Shown piece after piece: positions 9,817 to 17,905 of a stretch of 64,000 bases of DNA (positions are counted from its first letter, which is position 1; every line of letters begins with the position of its first letter). The position numbers and the translations under genes are program-made. Source of the DNA: Actinomycetota bacterium (GTDB taxonomy: Bacteria; Actinomycetota; Actinomycetes; Propionibacteriales; Propionibacteriaceae); contig JAIUOT010000017.1 in NCBI GenBank assembly GCA_020161015.1, positions 124,001 to 188,000 of the forward strand, read 5' to 3'. A model generated the notes under the pieces. The model did not search any database. It was not told the DNA's origin and saw only the letters and a list, made by a program, of their open reading frames with translations.

Positions 9817-10641
9817 TCAACCCGGCGGCTGGAGGCAGCCGCAGCCCGGGTGCGCGCGCCACGGGCGTCCGTGCAGGCGGAAGTCGGCCAGTTCCAGCTC
9901 GAGGGACGCGCCGTGGGTCTCCGGCGTGCCGCCGGCCACCCAGGCACGCACCTGCACCGCTGCGGTCGCGGCCGCCCAGGCCAGCAGGGACGGCTCCGCG
10001 GCGACCGGCTCCCGGCACAGTTGCGCCAGCAGTGCCGGCCAGGCCGGGTCCAGCCGCACCCGGGCGAGGTCCTGGCAGCGGACGCAGGGGGACGCGCCCG
10101 GCTGCACGAAGGGCCCGACGACGGCACGGTCGGGTTCGAGGCGGACGACCAGGTGCGTGCGTCCCTCCCTGAACAGCGAGTCGGTCATCGCCCGGTCCGG
10201 CTCGGCGGTCCGGCCGGCGAGCACCACCACCTCCCGGGCCGCGGTCGCCGCCGGCAGCCCGGCGAAGCCCACCGGGTCGACACGGGACGTCCCCGGCCCC
10301 GCGGACGCGAGGGCGGTGGCGACGGCGTCGGCGAGGCGTCCGGCGCCGACGACGACCAGGGACGGGGGCGGCGGGGGCGTCGCAGGGACGAGCAGGCCGG
10401 ACGCGGAGAGACGCTCCAGCAGCCACGGCCACCAGTGCGCCTCCAGGCCGGGCAGCAGGCTGCCGAGCTCGTCTGCGGAGTGGGGACGGGCCAGCAGGCG
10501 GATCGCCTCGTCGATGCCGTCGGGCACCCGCTCGAGGACGACGGCGGGGGAGTCGAGGCCGACCTGGAGGACGCCGGGCGCCCGCCACAGTGCGAGCGCG
10601 GGACGGGCGAGCTGGAGCCGGGTGCCGTGAGCGGTTGCCAC
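9817..10641 (-). CDS. ThiF/cyclodehydratase-like protein (TOMM leader-binding type), function unknown
   Basis: 274 residues. The middle has a Rossmann-like segment SLVVVGAGRLADAVATAL, as in E1/ThiF folds and their degenerate relatives that bind leader peptides for YcaO enzymes. Cysteines form two pairs, PCVRC around residue 190 and GCGC near the C-terminus, a likely structural zinc site. No adenylation motif is evident and no YcaO or precursor peptide is nearby. It lies just upstream of the ABC1 kinase on the same strand with a 22-bp gap, so co-transcription is likely. The position corresponds to Rv3196. A modification-partner role is inference; a stand-alone scaffold is equally possible. Confidence 0.6.
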   Translation of the reverse strand: MATAHGTRLQLARPALALWRAPGVLQVGLDSPAVVLERVPDGIDEAIRLLARPHSADELGSLLPGLEAHWWPWLLERLSASGLLVPATPPPPPSLVVVGAGRLADAVATALASAGPGTSRVDPVGFAGLPAATAAREVVVLAGRTAEPDRAMTDSLFREGRTHLVVRLEPDRAVVGPFVQPGASPCVRCQDLARVRLDPAWPALLAQLCREPVAAEPSLLAWAAATAAVQVRAWVAGGTPETHGASLELELADFRLHGRPWRAHPGCGCLQPPG

Positions 10642-10734
10642 CCCCGAAGGCTCACGCCCCCGACGCCGTCCGGCAAGGGTGCGGGGGACATCTGCAACAC
10701 CGGGCCCGGATCGACAACACCCGCCGGAAAAGCA

Positions 10735-10760
10735 GAACGCCGGCCAGAAGGCCGGCGTTC
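10735..10760 (-). terminator. Rho-independent terminator after the DUF5679 gene
   Basis: Perfect 11-bp stem GAACGCCGGCC / GGCCGGCGTTC around a 4-nt loop. Read on the minus strand it is followed by TGCTTTTCC, a short T-run. Confidence 0.75.
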
Positions 10761-10774
10761 AGCACGTTGCGGGT

Positions 10775-10936
10775 TCAGCCCTTCGGCAGGAACCGGGTGA
10801 GGTTGGTGCCGCACACGGGGCACTTCGCCTTGGCGATCCGGGTGCCCTTCTCGTTGACCACGACATCGCCGGTTGCGTCCCGGTGGTCCTTGCACTTCAC
10901 GCAGTAGAACGAACCGCTGTAGGTGTCCTTGGCCAC
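10775..10936 (-). CDS. Small zinc-ribbon protein, DUF5679 family
   Basis: 53-residue protein with two CxxC pairs (FYCVKC and CPVCG) that should form one zinc ribbon, separated by a short charged segment typical of DUF5679. Function unknown; ribbons of this size bind nucleic acid or protein. The GTG at 10936 is chosen because AGGAGGAAAG lies 4-5 nt upstream; the longer open frame has no homologous N-terminus. A strong terminator follows. Standing alone between convergent blocks, it appears monocistronic. Confidence 0.8.
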   Translation of the reverse strand: MAKDTYSGSFYCVKCKDHRDATGDVVVNEKGTRIAKAKCPVCGTNLTRFLPKG

Positions 10937-11170
10937 GTCTTTCCTCCTGATGATTCGGCTTCGCCCCCGGGTGGGGCTCGGCAGCGGGCTGCCGGTCAGT
11001 CTATGCCCGGCGTACGGCCTTTCGGCAGCAACCGGGCCCGGCGTGCGAGGGCCTCCAGGGCCGGGATTCCGCTTGCCTTCCCCTGCGAGCGGACCGGCCA
11101 CTGGAGGCCTCGCACCTGAAGTTAGTGCCCGCCCGCGCGCGGGTCAACTGAGACCGTCTGCGGCGTGTCG

Positions 11171-11176
11171 TACCGT
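11171..11176 (+). promoter_or_regulatory. Candidate -10 box of the YgjP-type gene (leaderless)
   Basis: TACCGT, 7 nt before the ATG at 11184, with no Shine-Dalgarno. The gap 10937-11183 holds no other gene I can support. Confidence 0.4.
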
Positions 11177-11183
11177 GTGCGGC

Positions 11184-11762
11184 ATGGCAGAACCGGAGGT
11201 GGAGGTGCGGCGCAGCGCGCGGCGCCGGCGCACCCTCACCGTGTTCCGCGAGCAGGGCCGGCTGGTGGCAGTGGTTCCGGCACGGCTCTCCGCCGCCCAG
11301 GAGCGCACGCTGCTGCCACCGCTGGTCGACCGGTTCCTGCGACGGGAGGCCGGCCGCGTCCTGCCGGCGGGGGAGGACGAACTGGCGGCCCGCGCGGGGG
11401 CGCTGTACGAGAAGCACCTCGCGGCCCGCACCGGACGTCCGCTGCCGGCGTTCAGCGTGCGGTGGGTGACCAACCAGCAGCGGCGCTGGGGCTCGTGCTC
11501 GCCCGACAGCGGCACCATCCGGCTGTCCGCGCGTCTCCGCACGATGCCGGCCTGGGTGTCGGACTACGTGATCCTGCACGAGCTGGTGCACCTGTTCGTC
11601 CCGGACCACTCCCGGGAGTTCCACCGGCTGCTGGCGGGCTACCCCCATGTCGAGCGGGCGAAGGCGTTCCTCCAGGGCTACCAGCACGCCGTCGACGCCG
11701 GTGACCGTGGCCCGTGCCTGGGCAGGGACGAGCCCGACGCCGGCGCGACCACCGACTCCTGA
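11184..11762 (+). CDS. YgjP-like metallopeptidase domain protein (M48-related)
   Basis: 192 residues of the YgjP/WLM-like metallopeptidase family. The zinc motif HELVH occurs in VILHELVHLFVPDHS, with a downstream histidine (FHRLL) as probable third ligand; RWGSCSPDSGTIRLS just before it is the typical substrate-strand block. The N-terminus (EVRRSARRRRTLT) is the normal basic opening. Physiological substrate unknown. The ATG at 11184 is favoured over upstream starts because of the TACCGT box and family length. Confidence 0.82.
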   Translation: MAEPEVEVRRSARRRRTLTVFREQGRLVAVVPARLSAAQERTLLPPLVDRFLRREAGRVLPAGEDELAARAGALYEKHLAARTGRPLPAFSVRWVTNQQRRWGSCSPDSGTIRLSARLRTMPAWVSDYVILHELVHLFVPDHSREFHRLLAGYPHVERAKAFLQGYQHAVDAGDRGPCLGRDEPDAGATTDS

Positions 11763-11911
11763 CGACCTGCGCGACCACCGACTCCCAACGAGCGGGCGCG
11801 ACCGGCCGCGACCGGCGCAGGTCGAGAGCCAGCCGTCCTTGTCGAGGGCCAGCGTTGATGCCGAGGGCCAGCACCGGCGGGCGAGCCCTCGACGGTTAGG
11901 CTGGCCCTCGA
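11743..11911. repeat. Intergenic repeat cluster with GCCAGC motifs and 12-bp inverted repeat
   Basis: This stretch between two convergent genes starts with a duplicated GCGCGACCACCGACTCC, the first copy inside the end of the YgjP-type gene. It then has direct repeats of TCGAGRGCCAGC at 11822 and 11842 and a partial copy at 11863. A perfect inverted copy, GCTGGCCCTCGA, is at 11900-11911. The 11842/11900 pair can form a 12-bp stem. Function unknown; it may serve as a convergent terminator. Confidence 0.55.
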
Positions 11912-11934
11912 TGGGAGGGGCGTGGCGGGGGCGG

Positions 11935-13278
11935 TCAGCCGTCCGCGCGGCCCTCCTCCTCCAGCAGGCGGGCCAGCTCGGCGTCGAGGTCGTCGGGCGC
12001 CGAAGGCTGGTGGCCCTCGGCGGCATAACCGAGCGGGTCGGCCAGGTCGGCAGAGGTCGGCAGCAGGTCCGGGTGGTCCCACGCGGCGTCCCTGGCGGCC
12101 GACCCGCGCGCCGAGCGGGTCGCAGCCCACAGGTTCGCGGCGTCCCTGGTCCGGCGGGGACGGAGTTCCAGCCCCACAAGGGTCTTCAGCGCCGCCTCGG
12201 CGGGACCGCCGCTGGCGCGCCGGCGGCGCAGGGTCTCGGTGAGCGCTGCGGCCACCGGCATCCGTGTTCCCGCGACCTGCGCGACCACCTCGTCCACCCA
12301 GCCCTCGACGAGGGCGAGCAGCGTCTCCAGCCGCTCCAGCACCTCCTTCTGCTCCGCCGTGAGCTGCGGTGCGAAGAGGGAACCGGCCAGCGCCTGGCCG
12401 GCCTCCTCGATCTCGCCCGCGGTCATGGCGGCGTTCAGCTGGCCCTCGATCGCCTGCTCCAGGGCGTCCGGGTCGATCTCGATGTCGCGGGCGTAGTGCT
12501 CGACGAGGGCCAGCAGCTGCGGCCCCAGCCAGCCGACGGAAGCGAACAACCGCTGGCGGGCGGACTCGCGGACGGCGAGGAACAGCAGGACGTCCGAGGG
12601 GTCGGTCTCGAGCCCGTCGGCGAAGGCGGCGATGTTCGTGGGCAGCAGCGCGACCAGGGGCTGCCCGGTCAGCGGCAGGCCGGTGTCACCGGCGCTGACC
12701 GACGTGGTGGCGAGCCCGGCGAGCGACTGCCCGATCTGGGCGGCGAACATGCCGGTCAGGGCCATCCGCAGCATCGGCTCGGCAGCGGGCACCTGGCCCT
12801 GGCTCTCGATGAGGGCCCGCAGCGCGGCGTACAGGCGGCTGACCACCGGCCGCACCAGCTGCTGCCAGGTCGGGTAGGTCAGCTCGACCCACTCCGAACG
12901 GGTCCAGGCACGGGCAGGGACGCCGAGCCGGTCGAAGGCGATCTCCTCGTCGAGCCAGAGGTCGGCGAGCGCTACGGCGTCGCGGACCTGTGCCTGCTGG
13001 GCCGCCGTCGGCTCGGGGTCGGCGCCAGCGGCAGCGGTCGCCCGGCGGACGATGTCCCTGGTGAAGCCCCAGTTCATGCCGGACTCCGCATCCGACTTGC
13101 CGAAGCTGGCCATCTGGCTGGTGAAGGCGCCCATCAGTCCCTGCATGCGCCCCAGCAGGGACTCGATGTCGAGGCGCCCGTCGGGCCCCGGCGTGATGCC
13201 GAACTGGGCGAGGAACCGCAGCAGTGCCTCCTCCTCGCCGTCCGGCTCGGGACGATCAGGGTTCGACGGGTCGGTCAT
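11935..13278 (-). CDS. Zincin-2 / DUF2342 family protein with degenerate metal motif
   Basis: 447 residues of the actinobacterial 'zinc-dependent metalloprotease' family (DUF2342, counterpart of Rv3195). The segment where an HExxH would be expected reads LFLAVRESARQRLF, giving R237-E238-S-A-R241, so the metal histidines are absent and catalysis is doubtful. H261 is nearby but not in a canonical motif. The N-terminus carries an acidic Pro/Glu-rich tail before residue 20. The ATG at 13278 has GAGGAG upstream. It is divergent from the PDZ protease gene, as in mycobacteria, suggesting a shared envelope or quality-control role; that link is inference. Confidence 0.8.
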   Translation of the reverse strand: MTDPSNPDRPEPDGEEEALLRFLAQFGITPGPDGRLDIESLLGRMQGLMGAFTSQMASFGKSDAESGMNWGFTRDIVRRATAAAGADPEPTAAQQAQVRDAVALADLWLDEEIAFDRLGVPARAWTRSEWVELTYPTWQQLVRPVVSRLYAALRALIESQGQVPAAEPMLRMALTGMFAAQIGQSLAGLATTSVSAGDTGLPLTGQPLVALLPTNIAAFADGLETDPSDVLLFLAVRESARQRLFASVGWLGPQLLALVEHYARDIEIDPDALEQAIEGQLNAAMTAGEIEEAGQALAGSLFAPQLTAEQKEVLERLETLLALVEGWVDEVVAQVAGTRMPVAAALTETLRRRRASGGPAEAALKTLVGLELRPRRTRDAANLWAATRSARGSAARDAAWDHPDLLPTSADLADPLGYAAEGHQPSAPDDLDAELARLLEEEGRADG

Positions 13279-13345
13279 CGGGCTCCTCACGCTGGCGTGG
13301 TCTCCATTGTCCCGCACCTGCCAAGCCACGGTGCTGCCGGCACGG

Positions 13346-13351
13346 TAGGGT
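13346..13351 (+). promoter_or_regulatory. Candidate -10 box for the PDZ protease operon
   Basis: TAGGGT, about 48 nt before the GTG at 13400, which has its own GGAAGGG ribosome-binding site. It would give a leader of roughly 40 nt. Confidence 0.4.
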
Positions 13352-13399
13352 CGGGGGTCGGAACGGGTGGCCCCCTGATGCGGGCCGGAAGGGCGGGAC

Positions 13400-14443
13400 G
13401 TGACCAGGCAGACGTGGACGGCGACGGTGTCGGCCGTGCTGTTCGTTGTGCTGGCCGCGGTGATCGCCCTCGTCCCGGTGCCCTTCGTCACCTGGTCGCC
13501 CGGGGGGACCCACGACCTGATCGCCGCGGACAACAGCGCGATCGAGATCTCCGGTGCGAAGACCTTCCCGACGACCGGGTCGCTGCTCATGACCACCGTG
13601 GGCGTGACGCCGCCGGGCGGCTCGCTGAGCCTCCCGGAGATGCTGTTCGCCTACTGGCTGCCCTCCCGTGAGGTGCTGCCGCGCACCGCCGTGTACCCGA
13701 CGGGGGAGTCCTCCAGCGACATCGACCGCGAGGAGTCCGTGCTGATGGCCGGGTCGCAGTCGGAGGCCGTGGTGGCAGCCCTGCGGCAGGCCGGCGTCCC
13801 GGTGGCGAGCTGGCCCATGGTGCGCTCGGTCACCACGTCCGGCCCGTCGAACAACATCCTCGTCCCCGGCGACCTGATCCAGGCCGTCGACGAGGGCACC
13901 ACCACCACCGTCGCGGACGTCCAGGAGGCTGTCGCCGCCCACCACGTGGGCGAGGCCGTGCTGTTCACCGTGCTGCGCGACAACGAGCGCCTCCAGCTCA
14001 CGGTGACCACCCGCGCGACCGCGGCCAACCCCGACCGGCCGATCGTCGGCATCACGCTGACCACGGGCTACACCTACAAGCCGAAGGTCACCTTCGCCAT
14101 CGACCCGGCCGTCGGCGGGTCCAGCGCGGGGCTGATGTTCGCCCTCGCCATCACGGACAAGCTCACCGAGGCCGACATCGCTGACGGCAGGGTGATCGCG
14201 GGCACCGGGACCATCGACGCGGAGGGCACGGTCGGCGCGATCGGCGGCGTCCAGGAGAAGATCGCCGCCGCGTCCCGCGACGGCGCGACGGTCTTCCTGC
14301 TGCCCAAGCGCAACTGTGTCGACGTCGGCGCGGTGCCCCCCGGCCTGCGGCTGGTGCCGGTGGACACCCTCAGCGGAGCGATCCAGTCGCTGTCGGCGCT
14401 GACCAAGCCCGAGACCGCGGACTCGGTGGTGGGGTGCCAGTGA
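13400..14443 (+). CDS. Membrane-anchored Lon-like serine protease with PDZ domain (YlbL/Rv3194c type)
   Basis: 347 residues. A signal-anchor occupies residues 9-30; a PDZ domain lies around 140-205 (NNILVPGDLIQAVD) and a Lon-type protease domain at about 225-330. The Ser-Lys dyad is visible: S242 in GGSSAG and K287 in GVQEKIAAA. Such proteins act on the outer face of the membrane in protein quality control. The GTG start gives the anchor at the correct place. The stop overlaps the next gene by a GTGA, and UPF0182 follows, the same trio as in mycobacteria. Confidence 0.9.
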   Translation: MTRQTWTATVSAVLFVVLAAVIALVPVPFVTWSPGGTHDLIAADNSAIEISGAKTFPTTGSLLMTTVGVTPPGGSLSLPEMLFAYWLPSREVLPRTAVYPTGESSSDIDREESVLMAGSQSEAVVAALRQAGVPVASWPMVRSVTTSGPSNNILVPGDLIQAVDEGTTTTVADVQEAVAAHHVGEAVLFTVLRDNERLQLTVTTRATAANPDRPIVGITLTTGYTYKPKVTFAIDPAVGGSSAGLMFALAITDKLTEADIADGRVIAGTGTIDAEGTVGAIGGVQEKIAAASRDGATVFLLPKRNCVDVGAVPPGLRLVPVDTLSGAIQSLSALTKPETADSVVGCQ

Positions 14444-14940
14444 ACGACGCCCTCGTCGCGGCGCTGGTGGAGGTCGAGCGCCACGTCGCCCGCCTCGGCT
14501 GGGACCAGCCCGCCCGCCTCTTCGCCCTCGTGCGCACCGCCGACCTGATCGCCGCGGAGCCGGCGCTGGCCGAGCACCTGTCGGTGACCTCTCCGGACGG
14601 CTTCAGCTCCATCGAGCAGGACGAGTTCCACGCCGGCACCGACCTCGGCGAGGCGCTCGCGCGCATCACCTGGCCGCAGACGGTCGCCGGCTGCGTGCTC
14701 GCGGTGGAACGGGCCTTCCTTCCCGCGGACGCGGAGGCCGACCTGCCCGAGAGCCCCGAGGAGGCGGCGCTCGCCGTCGCCGCGCACCCGCGACGCCTCG
14801 ACCTGCGGGTCGTCGTCGGCGTGACCCGCGACGGCGACAGCCACGGCGTGGCCCGCGTGCGCGACCAGGACGGTGACCTGCTCGGCGGTGCCGACCTGGT
14901 GCCCGCCCTGGCTGCCGCGCTGGCGCATACATTGGAGTGA
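14440..14940 (+). CDS. PPA1309-family protein, function unknown
   Basis: 166-residue, mostly helical soluble protein resembling the PPA1309 family, found in actinobacteria next to the PDZ protease and UPF0182 genes. Visible blocks are RLGWDQPARLFALVRT, an acidic DEFHAGTDLGEALARITWP, and AHTLE at the end. No catalytic motif is recognised. The GTG at 14440 is chosen because it overlaps the protease stop in a GTGA; an in-frame GTG two codons upstream is possible. Coupled translation suggests partnership with the protease; inference. Confidence 0.72.
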   Translation: MNDALVAALVEVERHVARLGWDQPARLFALVRTADLIAAEPALAEHLSVTSPDGFSSIEQDEFHAGTDLGEALARITWPQTVAGCVLAVERAFLPADAEADLPESPEEAALAVAAHPRRLDLRVVVGVTRDGDSHGVARVRDQDGDLLGGADLVPALAAALAHTLE

Positions 14941-14980
14941 CCCGAGGCCACATACCGGCCGCGGCCCGTGAGGAGTGGAT

Positions 14981-17848
14981 GTGAACGTGTCGTCGCAGGT
15001 GACGCGCCGTGGACCGTTGGTGCCGACGATCCTGGTGCTCGCCGCCCTGGTCACGGCCTTCGTGATCTTCTCCGAGGTCTGGACCACGAAGCTGTGGTTC
15101 GACTCGGTATCGTTCCCGCAGGTCTTCAGCACCCAGCTCCTCGCCCAGGTCCTGCTGTTCAGCGCGTTCGCGCTCGCCATGGCCGTCCTCGTGGGCGGGA
15201 ACATGTGGCTGGCGTACCGCCTGCGACCCGCCTCCCGGCGCACCGGCCAGAGCGCCGTCCTCGACCGCTACCGTGACCTGCTCGAGGCGAACATCTGGCT
15301 GGCGATCCTGGTGCCGTCGGCGTTCCTGGGCCTGGTCGCCGGCGCGTCCGCCGTGGGGCAGTCGCTGGAGTACCTGGCGTGGTGGAACCGGGTGCCGTTC
15401 GGCACCACCGACCCCTACTTCGGGCTTGACGCGAGCTTCTACGTCTTCGAGTACCCGGTCTGGCAGGACGTGCTGTCCTTCCTGCTCGGGGCGGTCTTCT
15501 TCGCGCTCATCGCCGCCGCGGCCGTGCATTTCGCCGTCGGCGGGATCGCCTCAGGGCGCGGGCGGGCCGCCCGGGGCAACGGCGCCCGCGTGCACCTGTC
15601 CGTCCTCGCCGGGCTGCTGCTGGTGGGCTACGGCCTGCAGAACCTGCTCGACCGGTACGGCTTCCTGCTCCAGCAGGGCACGCTGTTCACCGGCATGCAG
15701 TACACCGACGACCACTCACGGCTCACCGCGAAGCTCGTGATGGCCGTGATCTCGTTCCTCGTGGCCGCGGTCCTGTTCGCCAACGGGTTCCTGCGGCGCT
15801 GGACGGTCGCCGCCACCTCGCTGGTGCTGATGGTCGTCTCCGGGCTGATCCTCGGACTGATCTACCCGCTGGTCGTCCAGAGCTTCCAGGTCAAGCCCAA
15901 CGAGCCCGTGCTGGAGGGTCCCTACATCTCGAACCACATCGCCGCGACCCGGACGGCCTACGACATCGACAAGACCGAGGTCGAGCCGTACGCCGCGGTC
16001 ACCCAGGTGCGTCCCGGCCAGCTGAAGCAGGACGCGGAGACCCTGCCCGGCATCCGCCTGATCGACCCGGCGGTGGTGGCGCCGACCTTCGAGAACCAGC
16101 AGCAGCTGCGCGGCTGGTACACCTTCCCCGAGATGCTGGACGTCGACCGGTACGTGATCGACGGCACCGAGACCGACGCCGTGGTGGCCGCCCGCGAGAT
16201 CAACTACGCGAAGCTGCCCGACCAGAACTGGAACAACGTCCACACCGTCTACACGCACGGCTACGGGCTGGTGGCCGCGTACGGCAACCAGCGCAGCTCC
16301 TCCGGCGACCCGGTGTGGATCGAGAAGAACCTGCCGCCCGAGGGCGCCCTCCCCGAGTACGAGGGACGCATCTACTTCGGCGAGAACACCACGGCCTTCG
16401 CGATCGTCGGACGCGAGCCCGGCGAGCCGCCGATCGAGTTCGACACCCCGGACGCGAACCAGGCCACCAACACCTATGCCGGCACCGGCGGCGTGCCGAT
16501 GGGTGACTGGTTCACCCGGGTGCTGTACGCGGCGCACTTCATGGACCTGAACATCCTGCTCTCCGACCGCGTCAACTCGCAGTCCCGGATCCTGTACGAC
16601 CGCACGCCCCAGGAGAGGGTGTCCCAGGTGGCGCCCTGGCTGACGCTCGACTCCAACATCTACCCGGCGGTCGTGGACCACCGGCTGGTCTGGATCGTCG
16701 ACGGCTACACGACCAGCCGCAACTACCCCAACAGCCAGCTGGTGTCCCTGCGCTCGGCCATCACCGACGCGCAGAACAACCCGGGGCCGGGCGCGGACCA
16801 GGCGCTGAACTACATGCGCAACTCGGTGAAGGCAGTGGTGGACGCGAGCAACGGCACGGTCGCCCTGTACGCGTGGGAGCCGGAGGACCCGATCCTGCAG
16901 GCGTACGGCAAGGCGTTCCCGGACATCCTGAAGCCCCGCTCGGAGATCACGCCGGACCTGCTCGCCCACCTGCGCTACCCCGAGGACCTGTTCCGCGTGC
17001 AGCGGCAGGTGCTGACCCGCTACCACATGACCGACCCCAACGCGTGGTACCAGCAGTCCGACCTGTGGCAGGTGCCGGCCGACCCGGTCGCGTCCATGCC
17101 GGGACAGGCGGAGACCACGCAGAGCTCCGCCGCGGAGCCGCCGTACTACCTCTCGATCAAGTGGCCGGGTGACAGCACCCCGGTGTTCAGCCAGACGGCG
17201 GTCTTCGTGCCGTACAACCGGCAGAACCTGGCGTCCTACCTGTCGGTGGTGGCCGAGGCGACCAGCCCCGACTACGGGAAGCTCCGGGTACTGCGGATGT
17301 CGGACACGCAGCAGATCGCCGGGCCGAGCCAGACGGCCAACGCCATGACGACCGACCAGAAGTTCGCCGACCTGCTGCGGTCCTACCTGAACCAGGGCTC
17401 GGCGAAGGCGCGCTACGGGAACCTGCTGACGCTGCCGATGGGTTCCGGCCTGCTCTACGTGATGCCGATCTACACCATGCGCGAGGGCGGCAGCGGGTCC
17501 TACCCCACGCTCCAGCTCGTGGCCGTACGGTTCGGTGAACACGTGGGGATCGCCGCGACCCTCCAGGAGGCGCTCGACCAGGTGTTCGCCGGCGACGCGG
17601 GTGCCAGCACCGGTGAGGATCCGGGGACGACGCCGGGCGGGCCCGACCAGCCCGGCCAGCCGAACCAGCCGGGGACGCCGTCCGGAACCGACCAGCAGGC
17701 GGCCGTGACCGCGCTGCAGAAGGCGGACGCGGCGTTCACCGCTGCGGACGCGGCCCTGCGGGCCGGCAACCTCGCCGAGTACCAGAAGCAGGTCGACATC
17801 GCGAAGGCCGCGCTGAAGGACGCGCTGGGGAAGATGGGCGTCAAGTAG
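14981..17848 (+). CDS. UPF0182 family large membrane protein
   Basis: About 955 residues of the UPF0182/COG1615 family (Rv3193c type). The first ~300 residues carry seven hydrophobic segments (for example PTILVLAALVTAFVIF), followed by a long extracytoplasmic domain (DPNAWYQQSDLWQVP and LSIKWPG are family blocks) and a Pro/Gly/Gln linker near residue 880. A helical alanine-rich tail ends the protein. Function is not established. The GTG at 14981 has AGGAG five nt upstream; another GTG six nt downstream is possible. It is last in the protease-PPA1309-UPF0182 operon and is followed by a hairpin. Confidence 0.9.
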   Translation: MNVSSQVTRRGPLVPTILVLAALVTAFVIFSEVWTTKLWFDSVSFPQVFSTQLLAQVLLFSAFALAMAVLVGGNMWLAYRLRPASRRTGQSAVLDRYRDLLEANIWLAILVPSAFLGLVAGASAVGQSLEYLAWWNRVPFGTTDPYFGLDASFYVFEYPVWQDVLSFLLGAVFFALIAAAAVHFAVGGIASGRGRAARGNGARVHLSVLAGLLLVGYGLQNLLDRYGFLLQQGTLFTGMQYTDDHSRLTAKLVMAVISFLVAAVLFANGFLRRWTVAATSLVLMVVSGLILGLIYPLVVQSFQVKPNEPVLEGPYISNHIAATRTAYDIDKTEVEPYAAVTQVRPGQLKQDAETLPGIRLIDPAVVAPTFENQQQLRGWYTFPEMLDVDRYVIDGTETDAVVAAREINYAKLPDQNWNNVHTVYTHGYGLVAAYGNQRSSSGDPVWIEKNLPPEGALPEYEGRIYFGENTTAFAIVGREPGEPPIEFDTPDANQATNTYAGTGGVPMGDWFTRVLYAAHFMDLNILLSDRVNSQSRILYDRTPQERVSQVAPWLTLDSNIYPAVVDHRLVWIVDGYTTSRNYPNSQLVSLRSAITDAQNNPGPGADQALNYMRNSVKAVVDASNGTVALYAWEPEDPILQAYGKAFPDILKPRSEITPDLLAHLRYPEDLFRVQRQVLTRYHMTDPNAWYQQSDLWQVPADPVASMPGQAETTQSSAAEPPYYLSIKWPGDSTPVFSQTAVFVPYNRQNLASYLSVVAEATSPDYGKLRVLRMSDTQQIAGPSQTANAMTTDQKFADLLRSYLNQGSAKARYGNLLTLPMGSGLLYVMPIYTMREGGSGSYPTLQLVAVRFGEHVGIAATLQEALDQVFAGDAGASTGEDPGTTPGGPDQPGQPNQPGTPSGTDQQAAVTALQKADAAFTAADAALRAGNLAEYQKQVDIAKAALKDALGKMGVK

Positions 17849-17859
17849 GCACGAGCATT

Positions 17860-17888
17860 CCCGCGGGTCCTGCGCAGGGACCCGCGGG
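17860..17888 (+). terminator. Hairpin between the UPF0182 gene and ppk2
   Basis: Perfect 11-bp stem CCCGCGGGTCC / GGACCCGCGGG with a 7-nt loop, immediately after the UPF0182 stop. No T-run follows, so termination strength is uncertain. Confidence 0.6.
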
Positions 17889-17905
17889 GTGCAACGATTG
17901 CCCGC

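Noticed and set aside
8433..11183. whiB7 near uvrD2
   Set aside because: The only small Cys-rich ORF is the DUF5679 zinc ribbon; its CxxC/CxxC spacing is not that of a WhiB protein.
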